Source of the DNA: Unio delphinus
Taxonomy: Eukaryota; Mollusca; Bivalvia; Unionida; Unionidae
Assembly (NCBI GenBank): GCA_029339505.1
Contig: JAQISU010000036.1
Location: forward strand, 2,902,501-2,966,500
Direction: 5' to 3'
DNA: 64,000 bases
The stretch's first letter is position 1, and each line of letters begins with the position of its first letter. Positions 49,619 to 57,898 of this stretch are shown here, one piece after another. The notes under the pieces were generated by a model. The model was given only the letters and a program-made list of their open reading frames with translations, made no database searches and was not told the origin of the DNA. A program made the translations under genes and the position numbers.

Positions 49619-51028
49619 ATGTTCAAAAAGTCACGTGATCCAGCATTTGATATAGACGCCCCAGTTGGCAAGGATAATTCTGTACGCGATTATCAATATT
49701 ACGCCTATCATGCCATAGACTCAAATAGTCGAGCAAGAATTGATCTTCAAGTCCATGATACCAGTAAATACTTTTTGCCCTGTGAAGCGTTTATCGAAAT
49801 CGAAGGAGAAATTGTAACAGCTGCTGAGACTCTTACTGTACCAGCACCGTATCCAGCTGGTACTCAAGTCGGGTTTGTCAATAATGGTATTATGGCGTTA
49901 TTTGAGAGTGCAAAATATCTCATTGATGGAAAAGAAATTGAGTCCATAGATCGCGATGTTGATGTGGCTACAACAATCATAGGGTTAGCGAGATATTCTG
50001 ATGATTATACAAGATCAGCAGGACCTTCTATGATGTTTGCAAAAGATGTTAAAAATACCGCTGGAGGAAATCAATTTATTGTAAGACGACCAAAAAAACG
50101 TGATAATAGTGATGCTGATGTCGAAGATATGATTATAAACAAAGATGATAATTTCAATCTAGGAGCTTCAACACGTATTTTAATGTTGGAAGGGCGGCGT
50201 AAATCATTTTCATGCGCGATTCCACTGCATCACATATTTGGATTCTGTAGAAACGTCAGAAAAGTTATCTACGGGGCGAAGCATACAGTATCGCTTGTAC
50301 GAAAGAGTGATGATAATGACGCAATTTGGAGGATTCCAGCAGACAATGCAAATCCCAATGCTGATGCCGGTAAAGTCAATTTAACAAAAATATCATTGTG
50401 GATGCCAGTGTTGACTCCAGCAATTACCGCAGAAGAACGATTACTATCATTTATGAACCAAGGGGGAAAGTCGTTGTTGAGTTGGTTATCAGTGAGTACA
50501 GATGTTAAACAATCAAATATCAACGGGTTATTCACGTGGAATCTAGCATCAAAACAAGGTGTTGCTGCGCCACGTCATATATTTATTGCGTTACAGGATA
50601 ACGCACGAGTTGGCAATCAACTCTTCAGCCATATGATATTTGATCAGTTAGGTGTGAAAGACGTCTCACTGAGAATAAACGGCCAACAGGAACCATCTGA
50701 AGATATACAACTTAATTACACAGAAAATCATATTGCACGAGTTTATCATAGATTGTTGTCATTTATGGCACGTGATCAAAATGTCGATACCGGTCTACAA
50801 ATATCACAATTGGATTTTAAAAGTCTCTATCCAATCTATTACTTTTCATTGGAACATCTTGATTTGATGAGACAATCTGTTGTTGATATACATTTTAGAG
50901 CTAATGTGACTCGTGGTGCTATTGCTAATTATAGAGCGGTTGCTGTCATTCTCAGTGATAAATCAATGCTACTTGAAGGTGTTGGAGGAAGAATGAGAGT
51001 GGTAGATGCCCCAGTAGAAAATCTTTGA
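49619..51028 (+). CDS. Double-jelly-roll major capsid protein (hexon-like)
   Basis: 469 residues, intact. The fold is inferred from motifs I associate with Polinton/adintovirus capsid proteins: an N-terminal arm; a first beta domain with NNGIMALFESAKYLIDGKEI; RKSFSCAIPLHHIFGFCRNV followed by KVIYGAKHTVSLVRKSDDND; KISLWMPVLTPA near residue 258, a typical mid-protein signature; and a second domain with RHIFIALQDN and a C-terminal SLYPIYYFSLEHLDLMRQS. Length is close to that of Polinton major capsid proteins. It would form the pseudo-hexameric capsomers. The leader GATAAATAGAATAAA lies just before ATG 49619. No break was seen, in contrast to neighbouring enzymes. Confidence 0.82.
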   Translation: MFKKSRDPAFDIDAPVGKDNSVRDYQYYAYHAIDSNSRARIDLQVHDTSKYFLPCEAFIEIEGEIVTAAETLTVPAPYPAGTQVGFVNNGIMALFESAKYLIDGKEIESIDRDVDVATTIIGLARYSDDYTRSAGPSMMFAKDVKNTAGGNQFIVRRPKKRDNSDADVEDMIINKDDNFNLGASTRILMLEGRRKSFSCAIPLHHIFGFCRNVRKVIYGAKHTVSLVRKSDDNDAIWRIPADNANPNADAGKVNLTKISLWMPVLTPAITAEERLLSFMNQGGKSLLSWLSVSTDVKQSNINGLFTWNLASKQGVAAPRHIFIALQDNARVGNQLFSHMIFDQLGVKDVSLRINGQQEPSEDIQLNYTENHIARVYHRLLSFMARDQNVDTGLQISQLDFKSLYPIYYFSLEHLDLMRQSVVDIHFRANVTRGAIANYRAVAVILSDKSMLLEGVGGRMRVVDAPVENL

Positions 51029-51088
51029 TTGACTTTCTCGATTTTTCATTGAAATTGTAAACGATTTAGAATCAATCTATTATGTATA

Positions 51089-51598
51089 ATGTCATATAGT
51101 GTTATTAGTGTTGCGTTAACTCCTGGTCAAATCAAAAAATTGCAATCAGAATCGGCTAAAAAATGTGGAACCACAATCACGTTGAAACCTAATCAAATGA
51201 CTGGTGGTGCAAATAAATTATCGCTGACAACTCGTCAAGTAAAACATTTCAATGATGCACTTGTAGCAAAAAAAGGTGTCCAGATTACCCTTTCTGCGGC
51301 TGCTATCAAAAATATGATTAAAACAGGCGGTATATTTCCATTGTTAGCTGCAATACCAGCATTGATTGCAGCAGCAGCCCCAGCGGTGGCTAAAGCAGCG
51401 GCGTTAGGAGCCGTTGGTACTGCAGCAGGAATGGCACTAAAGAAGGCAACTGGACAAGGATATAAAAAAAAGGGAAAGGGTCTAAGACTACCAGGAACCC
51501 CGTATTCATGGTACAGCGGAAAGGGTCTAAGACTACCAGGAACCCCGTATTCATGGTACAGCAGAAGGGACCTGAGAATCCCAGGAACGGTTTATTAA
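51089..51598 (+). CDS. Hydrophobic Ala/Gly-rich minor virion protein with repeated C-terminus
   Basis: 169 residues, intact. The N-terminal half is beta-rich with SVALTPGQIKKLQ and KLSLTTRQVKHFN repeats. Residues about 92-125 form a long hydrophobic helix (PLLAAIPALIAAAAPAVAKA). A basic KKKGKG and three tandem copies of a GLRLPGTPYSWYS motif end the protein; the last copy is changed to DLRIPGTVY. Small proteins with this build lie next to the capsid gene in adintovirus-type elements and are thought to act on membranes or in the virion core. The LPGTP motif also occurs in the zinc-ribbon/PLA2 gene at 41150. Confidence 0.65.
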   Translation: MSYSVISVALTPGQIKKLQSESAKKCGTTITLKPNQMTGGANKLSLTTRQVKHFNDALVAKKGVQITLSAAAIKNMIKTGGIFPLLAAIPALIAAAAPAVAKAAALGAVGTAAGMALKKATGQGYKKKGKGLRLPGTPYSWYSGKGLRLPGTPYSWYSRRDLRIPGTVY

Positions 51599-51612
51599 TT
51601 GAGGAATCTTTG

Positions 51613-52034
51613 ATGGTTCCCATGTCCAATTTTGATTTAATGGATGCTGCTAAAAAACTGGCGATTAAAAATTTCAGAGGTGTCTTTATGAAAGATCAAT
51701 TACCACATCAACCAAACAAAACTGAAACAGGTATTATTAATCTCGATAACAGCACCGGACCTGGAACTCACTGGGTTGCTTACGCTATTGATCCACGTGG
51801 GATTGTCTATTTTGATTCATATGGATTAGCCCCGCCAAAAGAGTTTATGCGTTATATAAAAATTTTCCAATGAAGACTTGGTATTCTACGCTACCAACAC
51901 AACAAATCAATGACCCACCAATATGCGGCAGCGAAGTATTAAATGTCCTTGATGGTATTTCAGCATCTAGAAAACCACCACACATTATCGTAAATGAATA
52001 CACTAGTAATCGCTTTTTAGAGAGAGGTGTATAA
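51613..52034 (+). pseudogene. Adenain-type cysteine protease (Ulp1-like fold), frame change before the catalytic Cys
   Basis: Start at ATG 51613 or 51622. The His block TGPGTHWVAYA and the Asp block GIVYFDSYGLAPP match the adenovirus/Polinton maturation protease. At the A-run 51858-51862 the frame carrying homology changes by -1, so the continuous frame stops at 51873. The catalytic Cys region (TQQINDPPICGSEV) lies in the shifted frame, which ends at 52034, 7 bp before the next gene. A longer in-frame start upstream (51508) overlaps the repeats of the preceding gene and is less likely. This protease would cut virion precursor proteins. Length is about 140 residues, somewhat short for the family. 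Confidence 0.78.
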
Positions 52035-52040
52035 AATATC

Positions 52041-52831
52041 ATGATTGATATTTGGGGAAGACTTCTGAAACCCAAACCCGATGACACTGCAACCGGTGAT
52101 ATAAAAAAAAAATTAAAGATGAAATCGCTGAGACGTTGAATTTAACAAGTGTTGATCCTAATGAGATAGTTGTATTTCAAGACAAACAGGGTAAATTGAA
52201 AACCAGTGATGTGTCGTTGGATGATATTTTAGTTAAACAACGACACGCAATCGAGAATACTATCGCGTTATTTTCGGATCAGGGTAAACTCAAACCGGGT
52301 GTACTTTTTTCGACGATTACAGATCGATTTAAAACTCTCAACGATGAATTAAAAAGTTCTGTGTTGGAACTAGCAACACTTCAATCTAAAACCGAAGAAC
52401 ACATAAAACAGTTTACCGCATTTCGTAGAAATATCATTGATAAATTTATTGGAACTACATTCGATAAAATTGAACTAAAACTCCCTGATATTAAAAAATC
52501 CATCGATGAGACGAAAATCTTCACCGAGGCCATCAAAAATGATTTTTCGAGGATGATAACAGTTATTGAAAAAACAAAAATTCCTCATGAGAAAACCAAC
52601 TATGTAGTATACACAATCCAACACGGATCATTTGAGTGGACACCTACAAACAACAAATTAGATATCACTGCAACCGTTAAGGGTATTTATCGATTAACAA
52701 TAGTGAGAACGACTCAATTTAATATTTTATCATCGAGTTCATCCGGGGTCAATAATACGATTTCAACTATCATCGACAAGGATACAACTGAACAGTTCAC
52801 GTTAATAGCTACTGAAAAAAAATTTGGTTAG
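52041..52831 (+). pseudogene. Fibre-like coiled-coil protein with C-terminal beta domain, frame change at an A-run
   Basis: ATG 52041 (MIDIWGRLLKPKP) opens a short frame that changes by -1 at the ten-A run 52103-52112; the new frame is open to 52831. It encodes DPNEIVVFQDKQGKLKTSDV, a long heptad-like helical region (SSVLELATLQSKTEEHIKQF) and a C-terminal beta-rich domain (YVVYTIQHGSFEWTPTNNKL onward) that looks like a compact head. This head-and-stalk build suggests a spike, but that is inference from composition. No family name assigned. Confidence 0.6.
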
Positions 52832-52938
52832 GGTTTCAACAACATGGTATGTGGAATTCGTAGCGGATTTAAGTTGAAAATTGAAAGGAAAATCCTTCGG
52901 ATTTCACAATTGAAAACGCTAGCGTTTTTAAAATAAAA
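52832..52938 (+). terminator. Intergenic hairpin and palindrome
   Basis: GGAAAATCCTTCGGATTTCAC (hairpin, about 52888-52908) is followed by AAAACGCTAGCGTTTTT (52913-52929). It holds the same two elements as 49549-49592 in reverse order, just before ATG 52939. Confidence 0.5.
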
Positions 52939-53485
52939 ATGATTTCATCATCGCAATATCGTTATGATCAGGTCAGAGAATTTCAAACTAGACTCAAAAC
53001 CCTGTCTGAGGAGTATGCAATGAAAATTAAAAAATATCGCAGGAGAATTACCGCAATTGATGTTACCGTGTATTCAGTGAGTGGTGTAATCACCGGAGCT
53101 GGTATTATACTGTCTTCAGTAACAATGATGGCCCCGATAGCTGTTCCAATTTGCATTTCTGCGGCAACAACAATCGCGGGAATAATTTCAATAATCACAA
53201 AAAAAAATATCATCATGCAGCCAACGGAAACTACAAGACTACATAATTCAATTTCATGTTGTGTCCACTGCATGCTCGCAATTATCCTCATTGATATCGT
53301 CATCGCTCGATGATACAATTATATCAGAGAGTGAGTTTTCAGCGATGGTAGATATATATGATTCTGCGATGTCAAAATTAGAAATACAAAAACATGAGTA
53401 TAATAACAATGACAACACCGATGGAATTGGAGAACACAAACCCGAAAACCAGAATGATCTCAATAACCTCAACGATATCAGATAG
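52939..53485 (+). pseudogene. Membrane/coiled-coil protein, frame change at a nine-A run
   Basis: ATG 52939 encodes a charged helix (QTRLKTLSEEYAMKIKKYRR) and a long hydrophobic, probably membrane-inserted segment (SGVITGAGIILSSVTMMAPI, then AVPICISAATTIAGIIS). After the nine-A run 53199-53207 the conserved continuation is in the +1 frame. It includes CSQLSSLISSSLDDTIISE followed by SEFSAMVDIYDSAMSKLE, ending at 53485. Proteins of this plan recur in Polinton-type elements; I have no name for it. The C-terminal region is tandemly duplicated together with the start of the next gene. Confidence 0.6.
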
Positions 53486-53643
53486 TGAGTTCTCAGTGAT
53501 GGTACGTGTCTATGATTCCGCAATATCAAAATTAGAAATACATCATGAGTATAGCAACGATGATAACACAGATGGAATTACTTCAACAAATAGTGGAGAA
53601 CACAAACCCAGTACAAACCAGCATGATATCAATAACCTCAACG
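53321..53643. repeat. Imperfect tandem duplication across a gene junction
   Basis: 53321-53474 (ATATCAGAGAGTGAGTTTTC...) is repeated at 53475-53643 with about 15 extra bases in the second copy. Each copy contains both the C-terminal codons of the membrane protein (SEFSxMVxxYDSAxSKLEI) and, in another frame, the start codons of the next gene (MSIxTMxTxMEL). Confidence 0.85.
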
Positions 53644-54916
53644 AATCCAGAATTCAGTGTGAATTTCCCCTCTCCGGTCCCAGTGAAGGAGATAGCGCTA
53701 GCAAAATTACGAGTGTATCACAGTTGGCCTAATATCAGATTAAAATCATTTGGTGGTCAACAACCCAATAATTCCCTGGTATTTGCAAATAAGAATAAAG
53801 ACGACGGTATCCCAGACTGGAATGTTGTTTCCATACCAACCGGATCATACCAAATTGAACAAATCAATAATGAATTTGCGCGTAGAATAAAATCGATTAC
53901 CGGAAAAGAGTCAAAAATAGCTATAACAGTTCATGAGCCAACACTATCATCTGCCATTGAAATAAGCACAGAAGGATACGTCGTAGATATCTATCAAAGC
54001 TCAATAAGGACCATACTAGGATGGCCTGAATTACCACCAGGGGGAAAAACCGTTAAATTACCAGAACCACAAAAAAACGATTATATCACCGACAGGATAA
54101 AATCTGATAATCCAGTAAAAAGCTATAGCGATTATGACAAATTGTATTTTTTTTATTGAATTGGTAGATCCTCCCACTAAGAAGATCTACCACTATCTTC
54201 GACCGGATGACATCACTGTAAATTTCGGAGCGATGAATAGCGATATTTCGTTATTGTTTATATCCCTTAGATCCGGCACTCTCACCCGAGATGAATTTAT
54301 CAGCGTTGTAGAAACATGTAACAAAATCATCAATGACATGGAAACATTTAATGCGCAAATCATTCAAGAGGTATTAGGTGACAGTAATCCTAAAACAAGA
54401 GATTTATTTGCAACAGACTATAAGATCCGCATAGAAGATATTCCAACATTCAAACTACCAGGATATAACGTACCACAACTAACAAAACATCTCAGTGACA
54501 CCATCGATGAAGGTTTCAAAAAAATCCATGACAAATGGAAAAAAGCAACATCACAACCACAAACAACTATCCTGACACACAATAATGACCCAGATGATGG
54601 CGGCAGGCATATTGCTCCGTTCAATGTGAATATTTCATCGGTGATAGCAATCAATTTAGTATGTGACGTTATCGAAGGAAGCTATCAAATTAATCTCGAA
54701 CGATCAAATCAAGCTCAGCAAGGATATATTTTGTATTCATTTGCACCAACATCTCCTCCAGGATTTTTAATTATTGAGTCTCCGGTGAATCCAGTCTATA
54801 TGCGGTGTCATAATAATTCATTAACCAGAATTAATTTCAAACTCACTGACCAGTCCAATAATCTAATTGATTTACAAGATGAGGTTTTACAAATTAGTCT
54901 GTTTGTGAAATCCTAA
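53545..54916 (+). pseudogene. Probable minor capsid (penton-type) protein, frame change at a T-run
   Basis: The first part (53545-54159) includes EFSVNFPSPVPVKEIALAKL, YHSWPNIRLKSF and IPTGSYQIEQINNEFARRI, a pattern I know from uncharacterised Polinton/adintovirus structural proteins. At the eight-T run about 54149-54156 the frame changes. The second part (54134-54916 as an open frame) begins MTNCIFF and ends with LYSFAPTSPPGFLIIESPVN ... FKLTDQSNNLIDLQDEVLQI, the usual end of the same protein type. It could instead be two overlapping genes, the second starting at ATG 54134. Penton-like role by inference. It is the last gene before the right terminal repeat. Confidence 0.62.
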
Positions 54917-54928
54917 GGGATTTTCATC
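54905..54928. terminator. Hairpin after the last gene
   Basis: GAAATCCTAAGGGATTTTC (54907-54925) is inverted-repeat related to the hairpins at 49572 and 52889. It overlaps the stop codon of the minor capsid gene. Confidence 0.5.
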
Positions 54929-54932
54929 CTAT

Positions 54933-55147
54933 GACCCTAGGACCGGACTAGATCAAATATTCGGTTGAAAATCGAATGGAGGCTTAGTCATTTTTTTGAT
55001 TTCATTGATTTCATTGATTTTTCATTATTATTTTTTGCCTGATTTCATTGATTTTTCATTTTTATTTTTTGCCTGATCATTGATTTTTTTGCCTGATTTC
55101 ATTGTTTTAAGCCTGATTTCATTGAAAACTTGTTTAAAAATGTTGTC
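54933..55147 (-). repeat. Right terminal inverted repeat
   Basis: Reverse complement of 40102-40328 with about ten substitutions and a 12-bp deletion. At its inner end it still encodes DPRT-GLDQIFG-stop on the plus strand, the last codons of the ATPase gene at the other end. Confidence 0.92.
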
Positions 55148-56420
55148 CGGCTCACCCTCTCTGCTGCTCCAGCTCTATGAACTTCTGAACTTGTTGTATC
55201 GTGCTGCATTTGAGGATAATGTAGCCTGTGCTGTATTGAAATATGGTGAATTCCTCGCTGTGTGCCTTGGAGATCTCGTTGACAAGGGTTATATGGCCTA
55301 GGTTTAGGAATTTTGACGTTCTGCTGCTGATGAAATGGTGAGGTCAACTGGACGAGTTTACTCCCGCTTTTTATGCGTGTTGTCTGTGTTTTGTTGCTTG
55401 GTTTTGCGTTTAAGGTGGTTGGGGTTGAAGTTCAATTCCTCGAATGTTGGTATTGCCTTGTGGGTTACGGGTAATTATGTCAATTGTTGCTGTTTCTGAA
55501 TGGGTGGCATCACACTTGTTTGTCACGCGATGACATAGGTTGTTTCCCCTTGCCCGTATAACTGGTTCTTAGCAATTTGTTGGTTTTAGGAATTTGCGTG
55601 TAGAAGTCGTGGTTTGGTGTAAGTAATCCATTATGTCAATACTTTCTTTTGGATGGTCCTGGTGTTCGGTTGCAGTGAACCCTTTCTTTTTCCCTTCCTA
55701 TTTGAACGATTTGAAGTGAGTTTGGGGTTGCTTTGGTAGGGTAATGCTCAAGGTTGAGTTGTGGGCTTGGGTGCCGTCCATAGGGATATTATCGTTTAAG
55801 TCGGGCATCGTTGGTTCATTGGTTGGGTGTAATTTTGGGAATGAAATGGGTGGAACAATTCCTAGTGCTGAGGTGTTTCCTTGATTCGCGGTTAGTTGGG
55901 TGCTAGCTGGAGATTCGTTCATATTACCCGTATTCATGATTGATGGAGTTGAAGTCGTTGCGGGTTTGGCTGAGGGGGGTTCGTGAGAGAAGCCTGTAAA
56001 GAGGTGGTGGTTGGTATGTTTGTGTTAACTAGCAGCGGTCGGCTAATGACAGCAGTGATAGTGGGGCTATTGCTGTAGTTGTACATCAGGGTTTCTTGTT
56101 TCCTGTCGGTTTTTCTAATACATGCGATAGGGTTGCTTTTGAAAATTGCTGCAATTTTCCGAAAGGTTTTGGCTTTTGTTTGCTGTGTATCTATATGGGT
56201 AAAGTTGGTCTTGTTCATAAATGATCGTCATAATTGGATCGAAGGGTTGGATTTCTACGAATACAGTTTTAAGAGGCTTGCATAGTTCGTTGTCGGGCTT
56301 AAGGTTGTAGGACTTGACAAGAAATCTGGTAGTGATGGCGGCAAATCTGGTGGTGATTCCTCCCCCCCCCCCCCCGGCTAAATCTGATCCGGATTTTATT
56401 GTCTGTTATGTCGGAGTCGA
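55148..56420 (-). mobile_element. Possible retroelement-derived sequence flanking the Polinton-like element
   Basis: Minus-strand frames are long, Pro/Thr/Asn-rich and broken: 56218-55934 with KTFRKIAAIFKSNPIACIRK, 55937-55698, and a frame near 55300-55160 with EEFTIFQYSTGYIILKCST. The mixture resembles an ORF1/gag-like region of a non-LTR element, consistent with the ORF2-like piece at 39655-40045 on the other side. No diagnostic motif is present. A C14 run lies near 56361-56375. Confidence 0.3.
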
Positions 56421-56615
56421 TTGTAATTGACTTACGTTTAAGCTTGGTTGCAATGTTTGTATTTGTTTTATTTTCCATTATGGCCTGAGGTTAATATGAT
56501 CCGTTTGCAGTTTCCTATGCTATCGTAACAATGTTGTAGAGTGAGTAGAATTATATTAACTGTGGATTCCTTTATTCAGTTAGGTTTATAGTCCGAAAAA
56601 GAGTTTATTCAATTA

Positions 56616-56616
56616 A

Positions 56617-56706
<90 letters not shown>
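56616..56706. repeat. (TA)n microsatellite
   Basis: About 90 bp of pure TA. Confidence 0.95.
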
Positions 56707-56711
<5 letters not shown>

Positions 56712-57660
56712 AGCAGAGTTACTTTTAGATATTTAGATATAGTAAAAAATAAGTGGAGAAGTTTTGGAATATGGGTTTATTTAATATTGTGATGTTTATA
56801 CTCAAAGACTAAAAGGAGTAGATAGTAATTCTGTTAGCAATTGTTAGACTTAAAATCTTATGATTACAAAATGAAAAATCTCGCAGTGGTCCACAAGTTG
56901 ATTGTTCTGGGTAATTTAAGAGAATTTCACCCACGCATAAACTAGTCTGTGTCCTAACGCCTGTTTTTTAGTCTAAGGTGTTAGAAGTCCCAAATGAATG
57001 CAATATGCTGAGTAGAAATTTAAATAACAAGAAGTATAGCATCTTGAATTTTTAAAAAGCTGAATTAATTGTCTTAAATGAGTTTAAGGAAAAAGGATTA
57101 ATAATTAGAATGTAGTAGTGCAGGGTAAGGATATCCGCAGGTTTAATTGACCTACAGTTTCCCTTGTATTGAACTGGTGGGAGGTGAACGAGACAAAGGA
57201 TTTCCTTTGTTTTGCTGGCTGGTGCTGGTTGTAGTTTCATTGGATTGCTAGTCGGGCTGCTATTTCCTGGTGTCAATGGTGGTTATTTAAAAGATTTGGC
57301 CCTTACAAAAGATTTTAAAAAATCCTTTTTATTCTTTTCCGTTCCACCTCACTATGTTTCCCAGCTAGTTGCTTCAATGAAAGTACATCTGCCACCTACT
57401 GTTACAGTTACCTGAATGTAGGTCACTTCCGCATTATACAATTTAGGACTTCTCCGTAACTTGCAGGGTGGGCTGGATCGTTGTTAATGCTGGCTATCAC
57501 CTTCTCCATTTTTGGAATAAATCACCCACTCTTCGATGATGCTACTTTTGATGTGGCGAAATGGTGATTGCTTGGAAACGGTTTTACGTGCCCGATGTGT
57601 ATCAGTGTAGACGTATAGGGTAGTGGTGTTGATGGAGGTAATGGGATAGCTTTGGTCTGT
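56707..57660. other. Unassigned intergenic DNA
   Basis: No recognisable gene. Short frames at 57052-57276 and 57212-57415 have no domains. Confidence 0.4.
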
Positions 57661-57679
57661 CGAATGATGAGTGGAGACC

Positions 57680-57898
57680 ATTCCCATGTTAAATTGCCTT
57701 TGTCGCTAGACATTCCCACTATTCACCATGTTAAATTGCCTTTGTCGCTAGACAGTCCCACTATTCCCCATGTTAAACTGCCTTTGTCGCTAGACAGTCC
57801 CACTATTCCCCATGTTAAACTGCCTTTGTCGCTAGACAGTCCCACTATTCCCCATGTTAAACTGCCTTTGTCGCTAGACAGTCCCAAAATTCCCCATG
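57680..57898. repeat. 42-bp minisatellite, 5 copies
   Basis: Unit CCATGTTAAACTGCCTTTGT, CGCTAGACAGTCCCACTATTCC. Copies differ at a few sites. The 109-residue frame across it, with a 14-residue repeat, is an artefact of a multiple-of-three unit. Confidence 0.92.

Larger units (their letters stand above)
40102..55147. mobile_element. Polinton/Maverick (adintovirus-like) endogenous virus-like element, 15.05 kb
   Basis: The element is bounded by inverted repeats. It encodes the marker set of Polintons: protein-primed PolB, RVE integrase, A32-type packaging ATPase, adenain-type protease, double-jelly-roll major capsid protein and candidate minor capsid proteins. It also has a parvovirus-type PLA2 gene of the sort described in adintoviruses. 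Genes are tightly packed with intergenic gaps as short as 7-24 bp. Replication and integration genes lie left of about 46.3 kb and structural genes right of 48.1 kb. No direct 5-6-bp target duplication is evident (GCAGCA on the left, CGGCTC on the right). The two repeats differ at roughly 10 positions plus one 12-bp indel, so the copy is not ancient, yet many genes are frame-broken. Confidence 0.93.

Noticed and set aside
40102..55147. Target-site duplication of 5-6 bp
   Set aside because: Bases immediately outside the TIRs (GCAGCA and CGGCTC) do not match, and shifting the boundary by a few bases gave no convincing direct repeat.
55099..55347. 82-codon minus-strand frame running from the right TIR into the flank
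   Set aside because: It crosses the element boundary, so it cannot be an element gene. Flank frames are broken.
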